Shown here: one piece after another, positions 9,934-18,634 of the stretch
Layout: each line of letters begins with the position of its first letter
How positions within the stretch are numbered: the first letter of the stretch is position 1
Source: Bacteroidota bacterium
GTDB taxonomy: Bacteria > Bacteroidota > Bacteroidia > Bacteroidales > F082
Length of the DNA stretch: 64,000 bases
Assembly: GCA_018830105.1 (NCBI GenBank)
Contig: JAHJTC010000004.1
Span: 186,001-250,000 of the forward strand
Reading direction: 5' to 3'
The notes under the pieces: model-generated
The model's input: only the letters and a program-made list of their open reading frames with translations
Told to the model about the DNA's origin: nothing
Databases searched by the model: none
Position numbers and translations under genes: made by a program

Positions 9934-10114
9934 TGATCGATTTTTTAGGTTTAACAACAAGCTTAAAGAAGGGGAGGACTTTTACCTGGAGAATGGCTTT
10001 AGGGTGATGACAAAACATTTTCTGACAAAACGTGGTTATTGCTGCGGAAACGGCTGCAGGCACTGTCCTTACAGCCCTCAACACATCAAGGGAAATACAG
10101 TTTTAATGGATTGA
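9923..10114 (+). CDS. DUF5522 domain protein (small CxxxxCxxC protein)
   Basis: A 63-residue protein starting MTNDDRFF. It carries the DUF5522 signature: a Tyr/Glu-Asn-Gly-rich strand (FYLENGFRVMT), then HFLTKRGYCCGNGCRHCPY. The four clustered cysteines suggest metal or Fe-S binding, but the function is unknown. The ATG at 9923 was chosen over upstream starts because it reduces overlap with the preceding gene to 11 bases and gives the normal family length. It is followed 21 bases later by rimM, so it probably belongs to a translation/RNA-modification gene group. Confidence 0.8.
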   Translation: MTNDDRFFRFNNKLKEGEDFYLENGFRVMTKHFLTKRGYCCGNGCRHCPYSPQHIKGNTVLMD

Positions 10115-10135
10115 TACGCTGAAAAACAAACCGAT

Positions 10136-10663
10136 ATGCAAAGAGAAGATTGTTTCTATTTTGGTAAAGTAATCAAAACACACGGGATTAAAGGCGAAAT
10201 CAGTATTCGTGTTGATGCTGATGATCCCGAAGCTTATCGCCGGCTGGAATATATACTGATGGAAGTGAACAACAAGCTGGTGCCTTATTTTATTGAGTCG
10301 TTCAAAATTCTGGGAGATAAAGCTTATGTGGCACTTGATGGCATTGATTCACATGAACAGGCGTTGACCTTTTCGGGTAAAGAAATTTTCCTGCCCCTGG
10401 ATTTGTTGCCAGAACTCAATGAGAATCAGTTTTATTATCATGAAGTTCCCGGCTATCTGATTATTGATGAAGTAGCTGGATTAATCGGCGAATTAACACA
10501 GGTTTTGGAATATCCGAATCAGGCGCTTTTTCAACTGTTTAAAGGCGATAAGGAAATTTTAATTCCCATTCAGGATGAGATAATTAAAAAAGTAGACAAG
10601 CCAAACAAAACGATCTACATCCGTGCCCCTGAAGGCCTAATAGATTTGTACCTGAATAGCTGA
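10136..10663 (+). CDS. rimM: Ribosome maturation factor RimM
   Basis: A 175-residue RimM, the 30S assembly factor that binds ribosomal protein S19 and assists 16S rRNA 3'-domain maturation. The N-terminal beta-barrel starts with FYFGKVIKTHGIKGEISIR (residues 7-25), and the C-terminal PRC-barrel includes FYYHEVPGYLIID and ILIPIQDEIIKKVD. Length fits the family. Its usual partners rpsP and trmD are not adjacent here. Its stop codon overlaps the ATG of the next gene by one base (TGATG), indicating translational coupling with the tRNA methyltransferase. Confidence 0.95.
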   Translation: MQREDCFYFGKVIKTHGIKGEISIRVDADDPEAYRRLEYILMEVNNKLVPYFIESFKILGDKAYVALDGIDSHEQALTFSGKEIFLPLDLLPELNENQFYYHEVPGYLIIDEVAGLIGELTQVLEYPNQALFQLFKGDKEILIPIQDEIIKKVDKPNKTIYIRAPEGLIDLYLNS

Positions 10664-11379
10664 TGAGTAGCAGACCCTTTCATTTCAAGCATTTTAGCTT
10701 GTTTCATCACCAATCGACCATGAAAGTGGGAACCGATGCGGTACTGCTGGGTTCATGGGTTTCTGTTGAGAAAGTGTCAGATGCGCTTGACATTGGAACA
10801 GGGTGTGGAATTTTACCCTTAATGCTTGCTCAGCGGTCAGTAAATCAGGTGGATGCTGTTGAAATGGATGCGTCCTCAGCAAAGGAAGCAGCGTATAATT
10901 TTTCTTGCTCGCAATGGCATCGGCAGTTGCAGGTTTATGAAATGGATATAAGGCGTTTTGTTGATGTTTTTCCCAATAAAAAATATGATTTGATCATATC
11001 TAATCCGCCATTTTTTACCAATAGTTTTAAAGGAGAGCAGCCCAGAAGAAATCAGGCACGACATACGGATAGCTTAAGTTTTGATGACATCCTGAATAGT
11101 GCAAAAAAAAGCTTAAACCCAGAAGGAAGTCTTGCGCTGGTACTACCTTATAATGAAGGCGTTAGTTTTATTAATTCTGCTAATGCAGCTGGACTTTTCC
11201 TTAAAGAAAAACTTTTGATTATAGCTGTTGAAGGACGTCAGCCTAACAGATTAAACCTGCTTTTTTCTTTTAACTCAGTACCTGAGCCGGACACTAAAAC
11301 CTTTACTATCCGTAATTTAGATGGGAGCTTTACAAAGCAGTATAAGGATTTATTGCAAGATTTTTATCTGGGACTTTAA
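10663..11379 (+). CDS. trmN6: tRNA1(Val) (adenine37-N6)-methyltransferase TrmN6-like
   Basis: A 238-residue Rossmann-fold methyltransferase of the YfiC/TrmN6 family, which methylates N6 of A37 in tRNA1(Val). The SAM site is DIGTGCGILPLMLAQR (residues 43-58), the acidic residue is in VEMDASS, and the catalytic N6-adenine motif is NPPF at residues 114-117 (SNPPFFTNS). It is translationally coupled to rimM by a one-base overlap and ends 36 bases before a convergent gene. Substrate assignment is by family; other N6-adenine targets are possible but less likely. Confidence 0.88.
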   Translation: MSSRPFHFKHFSLFHHQSTMKVGTDAVLLGSWVSVEKVSDALDIGTGCGILPLMLAQRSVNQVDAVEMDASSAKEAAYNFSCSQWHRQLQVYEMDIRRFVDVFPNKKYDLIISNPPFFTNSFKGEQPRRNQARHTDSLSFDDILNSAKKSLNPEGSLALVLPYNEGVSFINSANAAGLFLKEKLLIIAVEGRQPNRLNLLFSFNSVPEPDTKTFTIRNLDGSFTKQYKDLLQDFYLGL

Positions 11380-11414
11380 TTGCCTTTTTAGGTGGTATTA
11401 ATCCGGTAATTGAA

Positions 11415-12761
11415 TCATTTTATTTTCTGATCATGTGCAATTACAAGCGAAATTTGCTCTGCTTTGATGCGCTTGGCAATGATATTTCGCTTACTGTCAA
11501 GTACATAAATAACAGGAGTGCCATAGATATCGTATAAGTCATGAAAATCATCAGTCATGCTTTTCATGCCATTCACATTTACCCAATCAAGCTTGTGTTC
11601 CCGAATATAGTTTTTCCATGCCGGGAAATCAGCATTAGCCGAAATAGCAAAGACTTCAAAAAGGCTATCCGATGCGTGGTACAATTCCTGAAGCACCTTC
11701 AGCTCTTTTTTGCAGACGCCACATTCATGATCCCAAAAAAACAGCACAAGATAATCCGTGGTGATATCTTTAAATGTCCGGAAAGAATCGGTGGTATCAA
11801 CAAGCCATAAATTAGGAGCCGGCGAACCCAATGTTAAGTTACGAATTTGATCTGCACGGCTAAGGATTTTCTCACGAACAGATTCCGAGGTATTGGTAAT
11901 TTCCAGTTGTGAGAAATAAGTATCTGCCATGTGGATAAATACCTTGTCTAAACCCATTATTTTTGGGTTTTGGTACTGATCCGTAAAATGCCAAATTAAA
12001 TAATCCCTTACTTTTTTATTGCCGTTGGTTTGCTCAATAAGGCTATCAATTTCCATAGCAATAGAGTCAGAAACTTGCGGGACGAGTTGTTCAAAATATT
12101 GATCCAGCTTATTATAAATTAATGGCGTTCGCAGCAAACGATCATCCGAAAGATCGATATCATCCCAGAAATGGTTTTTGTAATAGTAATAAGCAGCCTT
12201 TTGATCTTGTTTGAGAGTTGCTGGAACTTCAGGCTCGTTCATCGCGAGTAATATTTTTGAGAGCAGACTGTCGGGATATTGCTCAATTATTTCGCTTTTA
12301 ATGGCCTTAAGTTCGTTGAGCAGTGAATCTATTTTTGGCCTGGAATCCTCGGTTTTAGCCTGTTCCTGTATCCTGGAATAAATTAGATTTGTTTGGTGCA
12401 TTTGTTCAAAGAAAAAGTCAGTCATTATACTGCCTTCACACCGAAGCTGATTGCCGTTTTCAGCTTGTGCAGAATAGATTTCGAATTGCTGATCCTCTTC
12501 GAGCAAAAATTCCATAAGACGGTTCTTTTTTGAATCCACAAGCAGATAGATTCCAGCAGGATGGTTTGTGTCACCTTCGAAAGTAATCCATTCATTGTCC
12601 GTAAAAGTGGTATCCACCAATTGAAACTTATCCCCATAATAGCGCGTCAGGTAGTACACGCTGTCAGTTGCCTGATCGACATGAATGCTGATTTTTACTT
12701 GGGAAATAGCTGAAAATGAATAAAATATAAGAAATAGCAACAGGATTTTTTTTGATATCAT
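11415..12761 (-). CDS. Periplasmic thioredoxin-like protein (DUF4369/DUF5106-type)
   Basis: A 448-residue exported protein with a signal peptide (LLLFLIFYSFSAISQ). A DUF4369-like beta domain follows (about 22-110), then a helical DUF5106-like region (about 115-300), then a C-terminal TlpA/AhpC-type thioredoxin fold with the redox pair Cys347-Gly-Val-Cys350 (FFWDHECGVCKKEL) and the cis-Pro region YGTPVIYVLD. Such proteins act as periplasmic disulfide reductases or thiol oxidoreductases, and their physiological partners in Bacteroidota are mostly unknown. The gene stands alone, convergent with trmN6 and divergent from a T9SS cargo gene. An exact TAnnTTTG box precedes it. Confidence 0.85.
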   Translation of the reverse strand: MISKKILLLFLIFYSFSAISQVKISIHVDQATDSVYYLTRYYGDKFQLVDTTFTDNEWITFEGDTNHPAGIYLLVDSKKNRLMEFLLEEDQQFEIYSAQAENGNQLRCEGSIMTDFFFEQMHQTNLIYSRIQEQAKTEDSRPKIDSLLNELKAIKSEIIEQYPDSLLSKILLAMNEPEVPATLKQDQKAAYYYYKNHFWDDIDLSDDRLLRTPLIYNKLDQYFEQLVPQVSDSIAMEIDSLIEQTNGNKKVRDYLIWHFTDQYQNPKIMGLDKVFIHMADTYFSQLEITNTSESVREKILSRADQIRNLTLGSPAPNLWLVDTTDSFRTFKDITTDYLVLFFWDHECGVCKKELKVLQELYHASDSLFEVFAISANADFPAWKNYIREHKLDWVNVNGMKSMTDDFHDLYDIYGTPVIYVLDSKRNIIAKRIKAEQISLVIAHDQKIK

Positions 12762-12821
12762 TTGTTAGGGCCTTTAAAAAAGTAATCAGTTTACAAATAG
12801 TTAGCGTAGTAGAATTTACTA

Positions 12822-12829
12822 CAAAGGTA
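12822..12829 (-). promoter_or_regulatory. Candidate -7 box for the thioredoxin-like gene
   Basis: The minus strand reads TACCTTTG, an exact TAnnTTTG match, about 60 bases upstream of the start codon at 12761. Confidence 0.5.
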
Positions 12830-12914
12830 CATGCTTCTTCCATTTTGATTACTTTTCTTTTGCTCAAAATATCTTTCCGGAAATCTAATTTTATGGTGGA
12901 TAGCTTGATTTAAG

Positions 12915-12930
12915 TTGATAATATTATCAA
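12915..12930. promoter_or_regulatory. Perfect 16-bp palindrome, possible operator
   Basis: TTGATAATATTATCAA is its own reverse complement. It lies between two divergent genes, about 85 bases upstream of the thioredoxin-like gene's -7 box and 286 bases upstream of the T9SS cargo gene. AT-rich composition makes chance occurrence possible. Confidence 0.3.
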
Positions 12931-13013
12931 TAATCTTTCGTGAAGTAGATTTTTTTTAGTAAATTTACAGTAACTTTGAGGTTGATTAGCACTTAGTATA
13001 AGTTAAAATCATT

Positions 13014-13050
13014 AGAAAGTTAACATAATGTTGAAGCAAAAACTTAAGTA
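13014..13050 (+). promoter_or_regulatory. Candidate alternative-sigma promoter, copy 1
   Basis: AGAAAGTTAACATAATGTT at 13014-13032 is identical to 19322-19340. In both places AGTA follows after exactly 14 bases (here 13047-13050). The word contains the inverted repeat AACAT-A-ATGTT. No TAnnTTTG box was found upstream of the T9SS cargo gene at 13216, so this may be its promoter. Assignment to the nearby ECF sigma factor is inference. Confidence 0.4.
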
Positions 13051-13215
13051 TTTACTTTTTATTTTGTTTCATAAACTACTGAAAAATAAATAAATAGAAT
13101 CGCATTCAAAAAAAAATAGAACTTTTTTAAAAAAAAATGATGCGTTTTTACTGTTTAATGACATATATGTAGTGAAAGGATGTGGTAGTTCTTTTAAATT
13201 TCTAAAAAAATAATT

Positions 13216-14430
13216 ATGAAAAGAGTATTATTTTTTATAGCATTAAGTTTAAGTACTGTGCTATTATTTGGCCAGAATTACATTGATGGTACACTGCTGT
13301 ATCATCAAAATCCGGAGTATCCGATTCCAGAGGTTGAAGCAACGCTTTATGATGGATCAGGTAATATTGCCGGAGTAGCAACTACGGATGACAATGGCTA
13401 TTTCGCTTTTGCCGATGTTCCTGATGGTGTATATGAGGTTGGATTTGAAACAACGCTCGAAGGCGGTGATATTGGAATAAATGATGCATTAAATGTATTG
13501 TTTTACATAATCGGCCTCACCGATTTTACGCCGATACAGGTGTTAGCAATGGATGTAACAGCTAACGGACAAGTCAATATGGCTGACTTTAACTTCATTC
13601 TTGTGCAGTATTTTGTGATGGGTCAACCATTTCCTGCCGGCGAGTGGGTGTTTGAAGATGTTGAGGTGAGCACCTTTACCAGAGATGGCGCTACTACCAT
13701 TGGAGGAAGCAGAACCGGAGATTCAGAAGGAGTTTTAGTTCCAACAGGTCGTGATATGGCAAATAGCTATCAAATAGCTGCTGCTGAATACAGCGAAGTT
13801 GTCGTTGGAGACATCATCGAATTGCCTTTGAATTTGAATGGATTCAACCAACAATTTATGGGCTACGGTCTTGTACTTTCTTTTGATCCGGAACTTGTAG
13901 AAGTAATTGATGTTGTTCCAACCGGACAAGATGCACAGTTGCTTATCGAAAGTAACGAAATTAGAATGAGTTGGTTAGATACACAGCTTGATGCCGAAAA
14001 TCTGCCAACTGATAAACTGGCTACTTTTAAGCTTCGGTTGTTAAGTAACGATTTGCCGGAAAATGGGATAATTTTTGAAATTAAACCGCAAAGTCATATC
14101 CTGGACGCAAATGGTAACAAAATGGATTATTTGAGTTTTGAAATGCCCGGCTTAAAACGTGCTGATGTATTCTTAACCAATTCAATTTATCCTAATCCGG
14201 CAGTCAACGAAACCCGGCTTTCTTTTGAACTTAAAGAGGCAGCCGAACTTGAATTACAGCTGTTTAATGCTGGTGGACAGTTAATCACTAAAATGCAATT
14301 TGATGCTGCTGAAGGTCTTCAAACAAAACAAATTTCATTGGCGGGAATTCCTGCCGGCACTTATCAGGTTTTACTCATCGAAATGAAAAACAAACAAATA
14401 ATAGCTAAACACAAACTGCTTATCCAATAG
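13216..14430 (+). CDS. Secreted T9SS cargo with dockerin-like and cohesin-like regions
   Basis: A 404-residue exported protein. It has a signal peptide (residues 1-19, ending LLFG), a carboxypeptidase-regulatory-like beta domain (about 22-80), then a dockerin-like pair of helices with Ca-loop-like segments (about 84-136: GDIGINDALNVL and MDVTANGQVNMADFNFIL). A cohesin-like beta sandwich follows (about 190-315: VVVGDIIELPLNLNG, SFDPELVEVIDVVP), and a C-terminal type IX sorting domain (about 325-404: NSIYPNPAVNETRLSF, GTYQVLLI). T9SS tails direct secretion and surface attachment. Finding dockerin-like and cohesin-like parts in one chain is unusual. The role is unknown; surface assembly or glycan binding is possible. 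Confidence 0.8.
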   Translation: MKRVLFFIALSLSTVLLFGQNYIDGTLLYHQNPEYPIPEVEATLYDGSGNIAGVATTDDNGYFAFADVPDGVYEVGFETTLEGGDIGINDALNVLFYIIGLTDFTPIQVLAMDVTANGQVNMADFNFILVQYFVMGQPFPAGEWVFEDVEVSTFTRDGATTIGGSRTGDSEGVLVPTGRDMANSYQIAAAEYSEVVVGDIIELPLNLNGFNQQFMGYGLVLSFDPELVEVIDVVPTGQDAQLLIESNEIRMSWLDTQLDAENLPTDKLATFKLRLLSNDLPENGIIFEIKPQSHILDANGNKMDYLSFEMPGLKRADVFLTNSIYPNPAVNETRLSFELKEAAELELQLFNAGGQLITKMQFDAAEGLQTKQISLAGIPAGTYQVLLIEMKNKQIIAKHKLLIQ

Positions 14431-14451
14431 GTTAATAGTTTAGCACTCAAT

Positions 14452-14490
14452 AAGGTGGGAGGGGTATTGTGCTTCTTCCACCTTTTTTTT
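14452..14490 (+). terminator. Terminator after the T9SS cargo gene
   Basis: AAGGTGG (14452-14458) pairs with CCACCTT (14478-14484), followed by T8, 22 bases after the stop codon. Confidence 0.65.
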
Positions 14491-14553
14491 GTGAAATGCT
14501 AATCAGAATGCAAAACCCTTCCCAAATTTTAGTATTTTCGTGGCATTAAGCCC

Positions 14554-17500
14554 ATGGGAATGCTTGTGAATTATCGTTTCTTCGTTTTTTTTGTTTTTTT
14601 AGTGCATTGTAGCTATCAATCAGTAGCTTCCAAGCTATTTCAGGCTGATGATAGCTGGAACAGCACTTCCTTAAAAAATAAAGCCCTGCTGTATAGCAAC
14701 GCTTCCAAGCCTGACAGTGCTATCTTGTTTTTTAAAAAGGCTCTTGAGTTATCTGATGATACGGATAGCACCCTTAAAATTATGTTGTTACTTGGTGAAG
14801 AATACAGACTTAGTAGCTACATTGATTTGGCATTAAATATAGTTCATCAGGCAGAAAGAATTTCGGTGGAAAGTGAGTTCACTGATTCAACTATTAATTA
14901 TGAACTGTTGCATTTGAAAGCAAAAATCTTCACAAATAATGGTAAATATTTGGAAGCGCTTCCATTATTTGATTCTGCAATTTCCATGATTGAAGGGATG
15001 TATGGTTCGTTTTCAATAAGATTAATCAAGGTACTTAATTTTAAAGGCATAACCTGTTATTATCTAGGTAATCAGAAGCAAGCCTTAGATAATTACCATA
15101 GAGCATTGCAAATAGCACTTGATGAAGATGTGTTTAATATAGATTTAGCAGACATATATCAAAATATTGCCATTTTGCACTCTTATAAGGGTGAATTTGA
15201 TAGTGCTTTCATTTATTTAACAGAATCAAAAGAAATTCGTGAAAAGTTATTCCCTGATGATGACCCTATAATGAGTGGGTTCTATATCAATTATGGAAGA
15301 ATTTTAAGTATGGTTGGAGATATGAATAATGCATACAGCTATTATAAAAAGGCTGAAAATATTATGAATAAACATGCCATGGACGATGATATTTGGTGGG
15401 GGCATTTACAAGTAAATATTGGTAGTTATTTGCAATTACGTAATGATTTTGAAAAGGCTTTAGTTTATTATTTAAATGCGCACCAAATTTATAAAAGAAT
15501 TTATGAGCCGAGTCACGCATTAAATGTTACTGTTGCTAATAACTTAGCAAATATTTATAATCAATTGGGAAATTTTGAGAAAGCCAGGCAAATCTCTGCG
15601 GAAGCCCTTGAAAAGGCAAAGAGCCCAATAACTAAGGTACAACTTATGAGGGGATTAGCCCGCTCACTGGCAGGGCTTGGCGAAGAAGACCGAGCTGTCT
15701 TTTATTTTCAGCAGGCCATAACGGTATCTTCTAAGGAATTGGGCGATAATCATTTTGAAACAGCCAATTCCCATGTTATTCTGGCAGATTTTTATATGCA
15801 GCATGCTGCATACCGGGATGCTTTTGAACATTATGGGTTTTCAAACCGGATTTTTGAGCAGATTTTTGGAAAAGGCGACACAGAACTTGCGGATGTGCTG
15901 TTAAAACAAGCTATTTGTAAAGTGTATTTAGCTGAATTCGAAGCCGCATTGGAGTTTATTACTGCAGCAGAATCAAATTTATTAATTAATTCATCAAGTG
16001 CTAACACAGATGTTTCAGGTTCTAACAGCTTGATAAATATTCGGTTGGTTGATGTTTATTTTTGGTGGGGCTCGCTTTACAACCAATGGTATGATCATCA
16101 ACCTGATCAGGAAAATTTGTTAAAAAGTATGGCTTACTTTGATAAAGCCGCCATACTTTTTGATCAGATCGGACTTTTTATCACCGATGAAAGCAGAATG
16201 ATATTAAATAAAGACGTGCGCTCAAAGCTTTATGAAGCAATCGTTGTGGCTGAAAAATTGCATAAAATTACTGAAGAAGATGAATACGTGGATAAGGCTT
16301 TTTATTATGCCGAGAAAAGCAGGGCATCAGTTTTGCTTTCCTCGATCAGAAAGTCGGAAGCCATGCAACTTTCCGGAATTAATGATTCAATTGCGAATAG
16401 AGAATTTGCGTTGCGCGAAGACCTGTCACTTATTCAAAAGCTAATTTATGAAGAGCAGCAGAAGAGTTTTCCCAATAATTTTCGGGTAGCTTTTCTTGAA
16501 AAAAGACAGTTGCAACTCATGCAGGATATCGATCAGCTGGTAACTTTTATTCAAGCAAATTATTCCGATTACAACAGGCTTGCTTTTAATACAGATGTGC
16601 TGTCACTTCCTGATATTCAGCAAAATTTGCAGGCCAACGAAACAATGATTGCCTATGTTTTGGGAGATGAGGAAGCTTATGCAATTGTCGCAGATCAGGA
16701 CGAAAAACATTTGGTAAAATTAATAAGTTCAGATACAATTTTACAGTTGACCGATGGGCTGCTCAAGCAACTCCAAACGGATTTTTCGCAGCATTCTGGT
16801 GCTGATTTCATGGCATATAAACATAGTGCACACAACTTGTACAATGCGCTACTGGCTGATTTAATTCCGTTTATCCATCATAAAAAACTTGTTGTTATTC
16901 CTGATGGCAGATTGGGATACTTACCCTTCGAGCTGTTGATTGTAAATAATGGTAAAGAACAGGGACGAATTGATTACCGGTCGCTTGATTACCTGATTTA
17001 TGATTATGCTATATCTTATTTATACTCCGCTACCTTAGGTTTCGACAAGGTTACCGAAAAAAGATCAGGAAACGGAAAATTATTGGCTATGGTGCCTGAT
17101 TATAGCAATTTCAAAACTGTTAAAAGGGAAGGCAACCAAAGTTTTGAACTTAGCGAACTGCCTTTTGCACAAACAGAATCAGAGGCGGTTTTGAAAAAAA
17201 TAGACGGAACCTTAGCAATGGGAGAGGAGGCGACTAAAACCCGCTTTTTGAAAGATGCAAGTGCTTATAGTGTTTTGCATTTGGCCATGCATACTGTTAT
17301 TGATGACGAAAACCCCATGTATTCAAGACTTATTTTTCAACAAATTGGAGATAGTCTTGATTATTATTCTTTGGGAACGTATGAATTGTTTGGTTTGCGA
17401 CTAAACGCCTCCATGGCTGTTTTAAGCGCATGCAATACCGGTTCTGGTAAATTGCGTCAGGGCGAAGGTATAATGAGTCTAACGCGTGGCTTTATCCATT

Positions 17501-17823
17501 CAGGGGTGCCTTCGATCGTTATGACGAATTGGGAAGTTCATGATCAAACCGGAGCATGGCTTATGGAGCGCTTTTATGAGTATTTAAGTCAGGGCATGGA
17601 AAAAGACATGGCCATGCAAAAAGCAAAAATTGAATTCCTGCAACAGGCAAATCAACTTAAAGCACACCCTTATTTCTGGGCTTCTTATGTTATAATTGGA
17701 GATACAGAGCCACTTAGCCTCAGTGGGTCAAATCGTTATATGATTTTATTCCTGTCGGCTTTTATCCTTGTGATGGTGGTTGTTTTTCTGGTTTTTAGAA
17801 AACAGTCTAAAAAAAGGACATAA
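14554..17823 (+). CDS. TPR-CHAT caspase-like protease-family protein, exported, membrane-anchored
   Basis: A 1089-residue protein with an N-terminal signal-like hydrophobic segment, about 12 TPR repeats (roughly 45-470), a helical linker, and a C-terminal CHAT (caspase HetF-associated with TPRs) domain (about 740-1050). The predicted catalytic dyad is His913 (LHLAMHTVI) and Cys960 (LSACNTG), followed by GEGIMSLTRGFIHSGVPSIV. A single membrane helix (about 1062-1081) ends in a Lys/Arg-rich tail. If the signal is cleaved, the CHAT domain would lie in the periplasm. Known CHAT proteins are cysteine proteases with mostly unknown targets. The gene is convergent with a sigma factor/TPR-membrane protein pair. 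Confidence 0.88.
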   Translation: MGMLVNYRFFVFFVFLVHCSYQSVASKLFQADDSWNSTSLKNKALLYSNASKPDSAILFFKKALELSDDTDSTLKIMLLLGEEYRLSSYIDLALNIVHQAERISVESEFTDSTINYELLHLKAKIFTNNGKYLEALPLFDSAISMIEGMYGSFSIRLIKVLNFKGITCYYLGNQKQALDNYHRALQIALDEDVFNIDLADIYQNIAILHSYKGEFDSAFIYLTESKEIREKLFPDDDPIMSGFYINYGRILSMVGDMNNAYSYYKKAENIMNKHAMDDDIWWGHLQVNIGSYLQLRNDFEKALVYYLNAHQIYKRIYEPSHALNVTVANNLANIYNQLGNFEKARQISAEALEKAKSPITKVQLMRGLARSLAGLGEEDRAVFYFQQAITVSSKELGDNHFETANSHVILADFYMQHAAYRDAFEHYGFSNRIFEQIFGKGDTELADVLLKQAICKVYLAEFEAALEFITAAESNLLINSSSANTDVSGSNSLINIRLVDVYFWWGSLYNQWYDHQPDQENLLKSMAYFDKAAILFDQIGLFITDESRMILNKDVRSKLYEAIVVAEKLHKITEEDEYVDKAFYYAEKSRASVLLSSIRKSEAMQLSGINDSIANREFALREDLSLIQKLIYEEQQKSFPNNFRVAFLEKRQLQLMQDIDQLVTFIQANYSDYNRLAFNTDVLSLPDIQQNLQANETMIAYVLGDEEAYAIVADQDEKHLVKLISSDTILQLTDGLLKQLQTDFSQHSGADFMAYKHSAHNLYNALLADLIPFIHHKKLVVIPDGRLGYLPFELLIVNNGKEQGRIDYRSLDYLIYDYAISYLYSATLGFDKVTEKRSGNGKLLAMVPDYSNFKTVKREGNQSFELSELPFAQTESEAVLKKIDGTLAMGEEATKTRFLKDASAYSVLHLAMHTVIDDENPMYSRLIFQQIGDSLDYYSLGTYELFGLRLNASMAVLSACNTGSGKLRQGEGIMSLTRGFIHSGVPSIVMTNWEVHDQTGAWLMERFYEYLSQGMEKDMAMQKAKIEFLQQANQLKAHPYFWASYVIIGDTEPLSLSGSNRYMILFLSAFILVMVVVFLVFRKQSKKRT

Positions 17824-17825
17824 AA

Positions 17826-17862
17826 AAAGCGCAAGTAAAAGCTCCCCGGATACTTGCGCTTT
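17826..17862. terminator. Terminator between the CHAT gene and the convergent sigma operon
   Basis: AAAGCGCAAGTA (17826-17837) pairs perfectly with TACTTGCGCTTT (17851-17862) across a 13-base loop. It lies immediately after the CHAT stop codon and probably works in both directions. Confidence 0.75.
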
Positions 17863-17902
17863 GAGAGATGTTGATTTTATAGATAATCAACCAAGTTGAA
17901 AG

Positions 17903-18634
17903 TTATTCCACTTTCAATTCATTGAGGATTTTTAATGATTTAGTCCGGTAAACACCGTTATCAGCAGCAATGCGCTTGAAATTTTCAATAGCCTTGCGTC
18001 TTTCACCTGTTCTTAGATAGCATAAGCTGATGTACCATTCTGCCTGATCGATAAACAGGTTGTCGTTGTGTTTCACAATAACATTAAACTTTTCAATGGC
18101 ATCGTCGTATTCTCCAAGCTCCATTAACGACAAGCCGCTGTATAGCCTGCCCATTAAGTTATTAGGGGCTTTGTTAAACATTTCGATGGCGGCATCGTAA
18201 TTGTGCAATTCATACAACTGCATTCCATCCATAACTGGCTGTTCCATTGAATGGCTTGCCGAACGTACATTAAAAGCAGCTGATTCGGTTTGGAAATAGG
18301 CATCATACAGCTTTATATTGCTGTTTTGTGTTTGCATGGTAAGCAATCCAATGCCTGCGGCAACAAGAATAATAAGGCTTGCTGCGACCGCATAAATACG
18401 CCTGAGGGGAAGCTGACGTACTTTTTTTGCTGGATTTTGCGCTTCATGAATTGAATTCAGCGATTCCATAAAAAGTTGCTTTTTATTAGTTTGGGTTTCT
18501 TGATGAATAGCTTTGTAAAGCTCAAATTGCTTTGCAAAGATAGTATCTTCTTCCAATGATTTTCGAAATTCCCAAAGGTCTCCTTCTTCAAGTTCACCTT
18601 TGATATACTTTTCAAATTTTTCAAGGTCTTTCAT
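17903..18634 (-). CDS. TPR-containing membrane protein, probable anti-sigma partner
   Basis: A 243-residue protein when started at MKDLEKFEKY. An upstream ATG at 18664 is possible, but would overlap the sigma gene by 44 instead of 14 bases. The N-terminal ~65 residues are acidic and helical, like the cytoplasmic part of anti-sigma factors (YIKGELEEGDLWEF). One membrane helix follows (AVAASLIILVAAGIGLL, about 80-97), then periplasmic TPR-like repeats (AAIEMFNKAPNN, DAIEKFNVIV, KAIENFKRIA). The overlap with the ECF sigma gene indicates co-translation. I infer that it holds the sigma factor at the membrane and senses envelope signals through its TPR part; there is no direct sequence proof of sigma binding. 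Confidence 0.75.
   Translation of the reverse strand: MKDLEKFEKYIKGELEEGDLWEFRKSLEEDTIFAKQFELYKAIHQETQTNKKQLFMESLNSIHEAQNPAKKVRQLPLRRIYAVAASLIILVAAGIGLLTMQTQNSNIKLYDAYFQTESAAFNVRSASHSMEQPVMDGMQLYELHNYDAAIEMFNKAPNNLMGRLYSGLSLMELGEYDDAIEKFNVIVKHNDNLFIDQAEWYISLCYLRTGERRKAIENFKRIAADNGVYRTKSLKILNELKVE

Larger units (their letters stand above)
12762..13215. other. AT-rich divergent intergenic region, no gene
   Basis: These 454 bases separate the thioredoxin-like gene (-) from the T9SS cargo gene (+). I see no supported coding sequence. The region holds the minus-strand promoter box, a perfect 16-bp palindrome at 12915-12930 and a 19-nt word shared with 19322-19340; the rest is AT-rich leader sequence. 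Confidence 0.7.

Noticed and set aside
14554-17823. Relation of the TPR-CHAT protein to type III-E CRISPR Craspase
   Set aside because: No cas7-like gene, effector or array is nearby, and this protein has a signal peptide and membrane anchor unlike the CRISPR-linked form.
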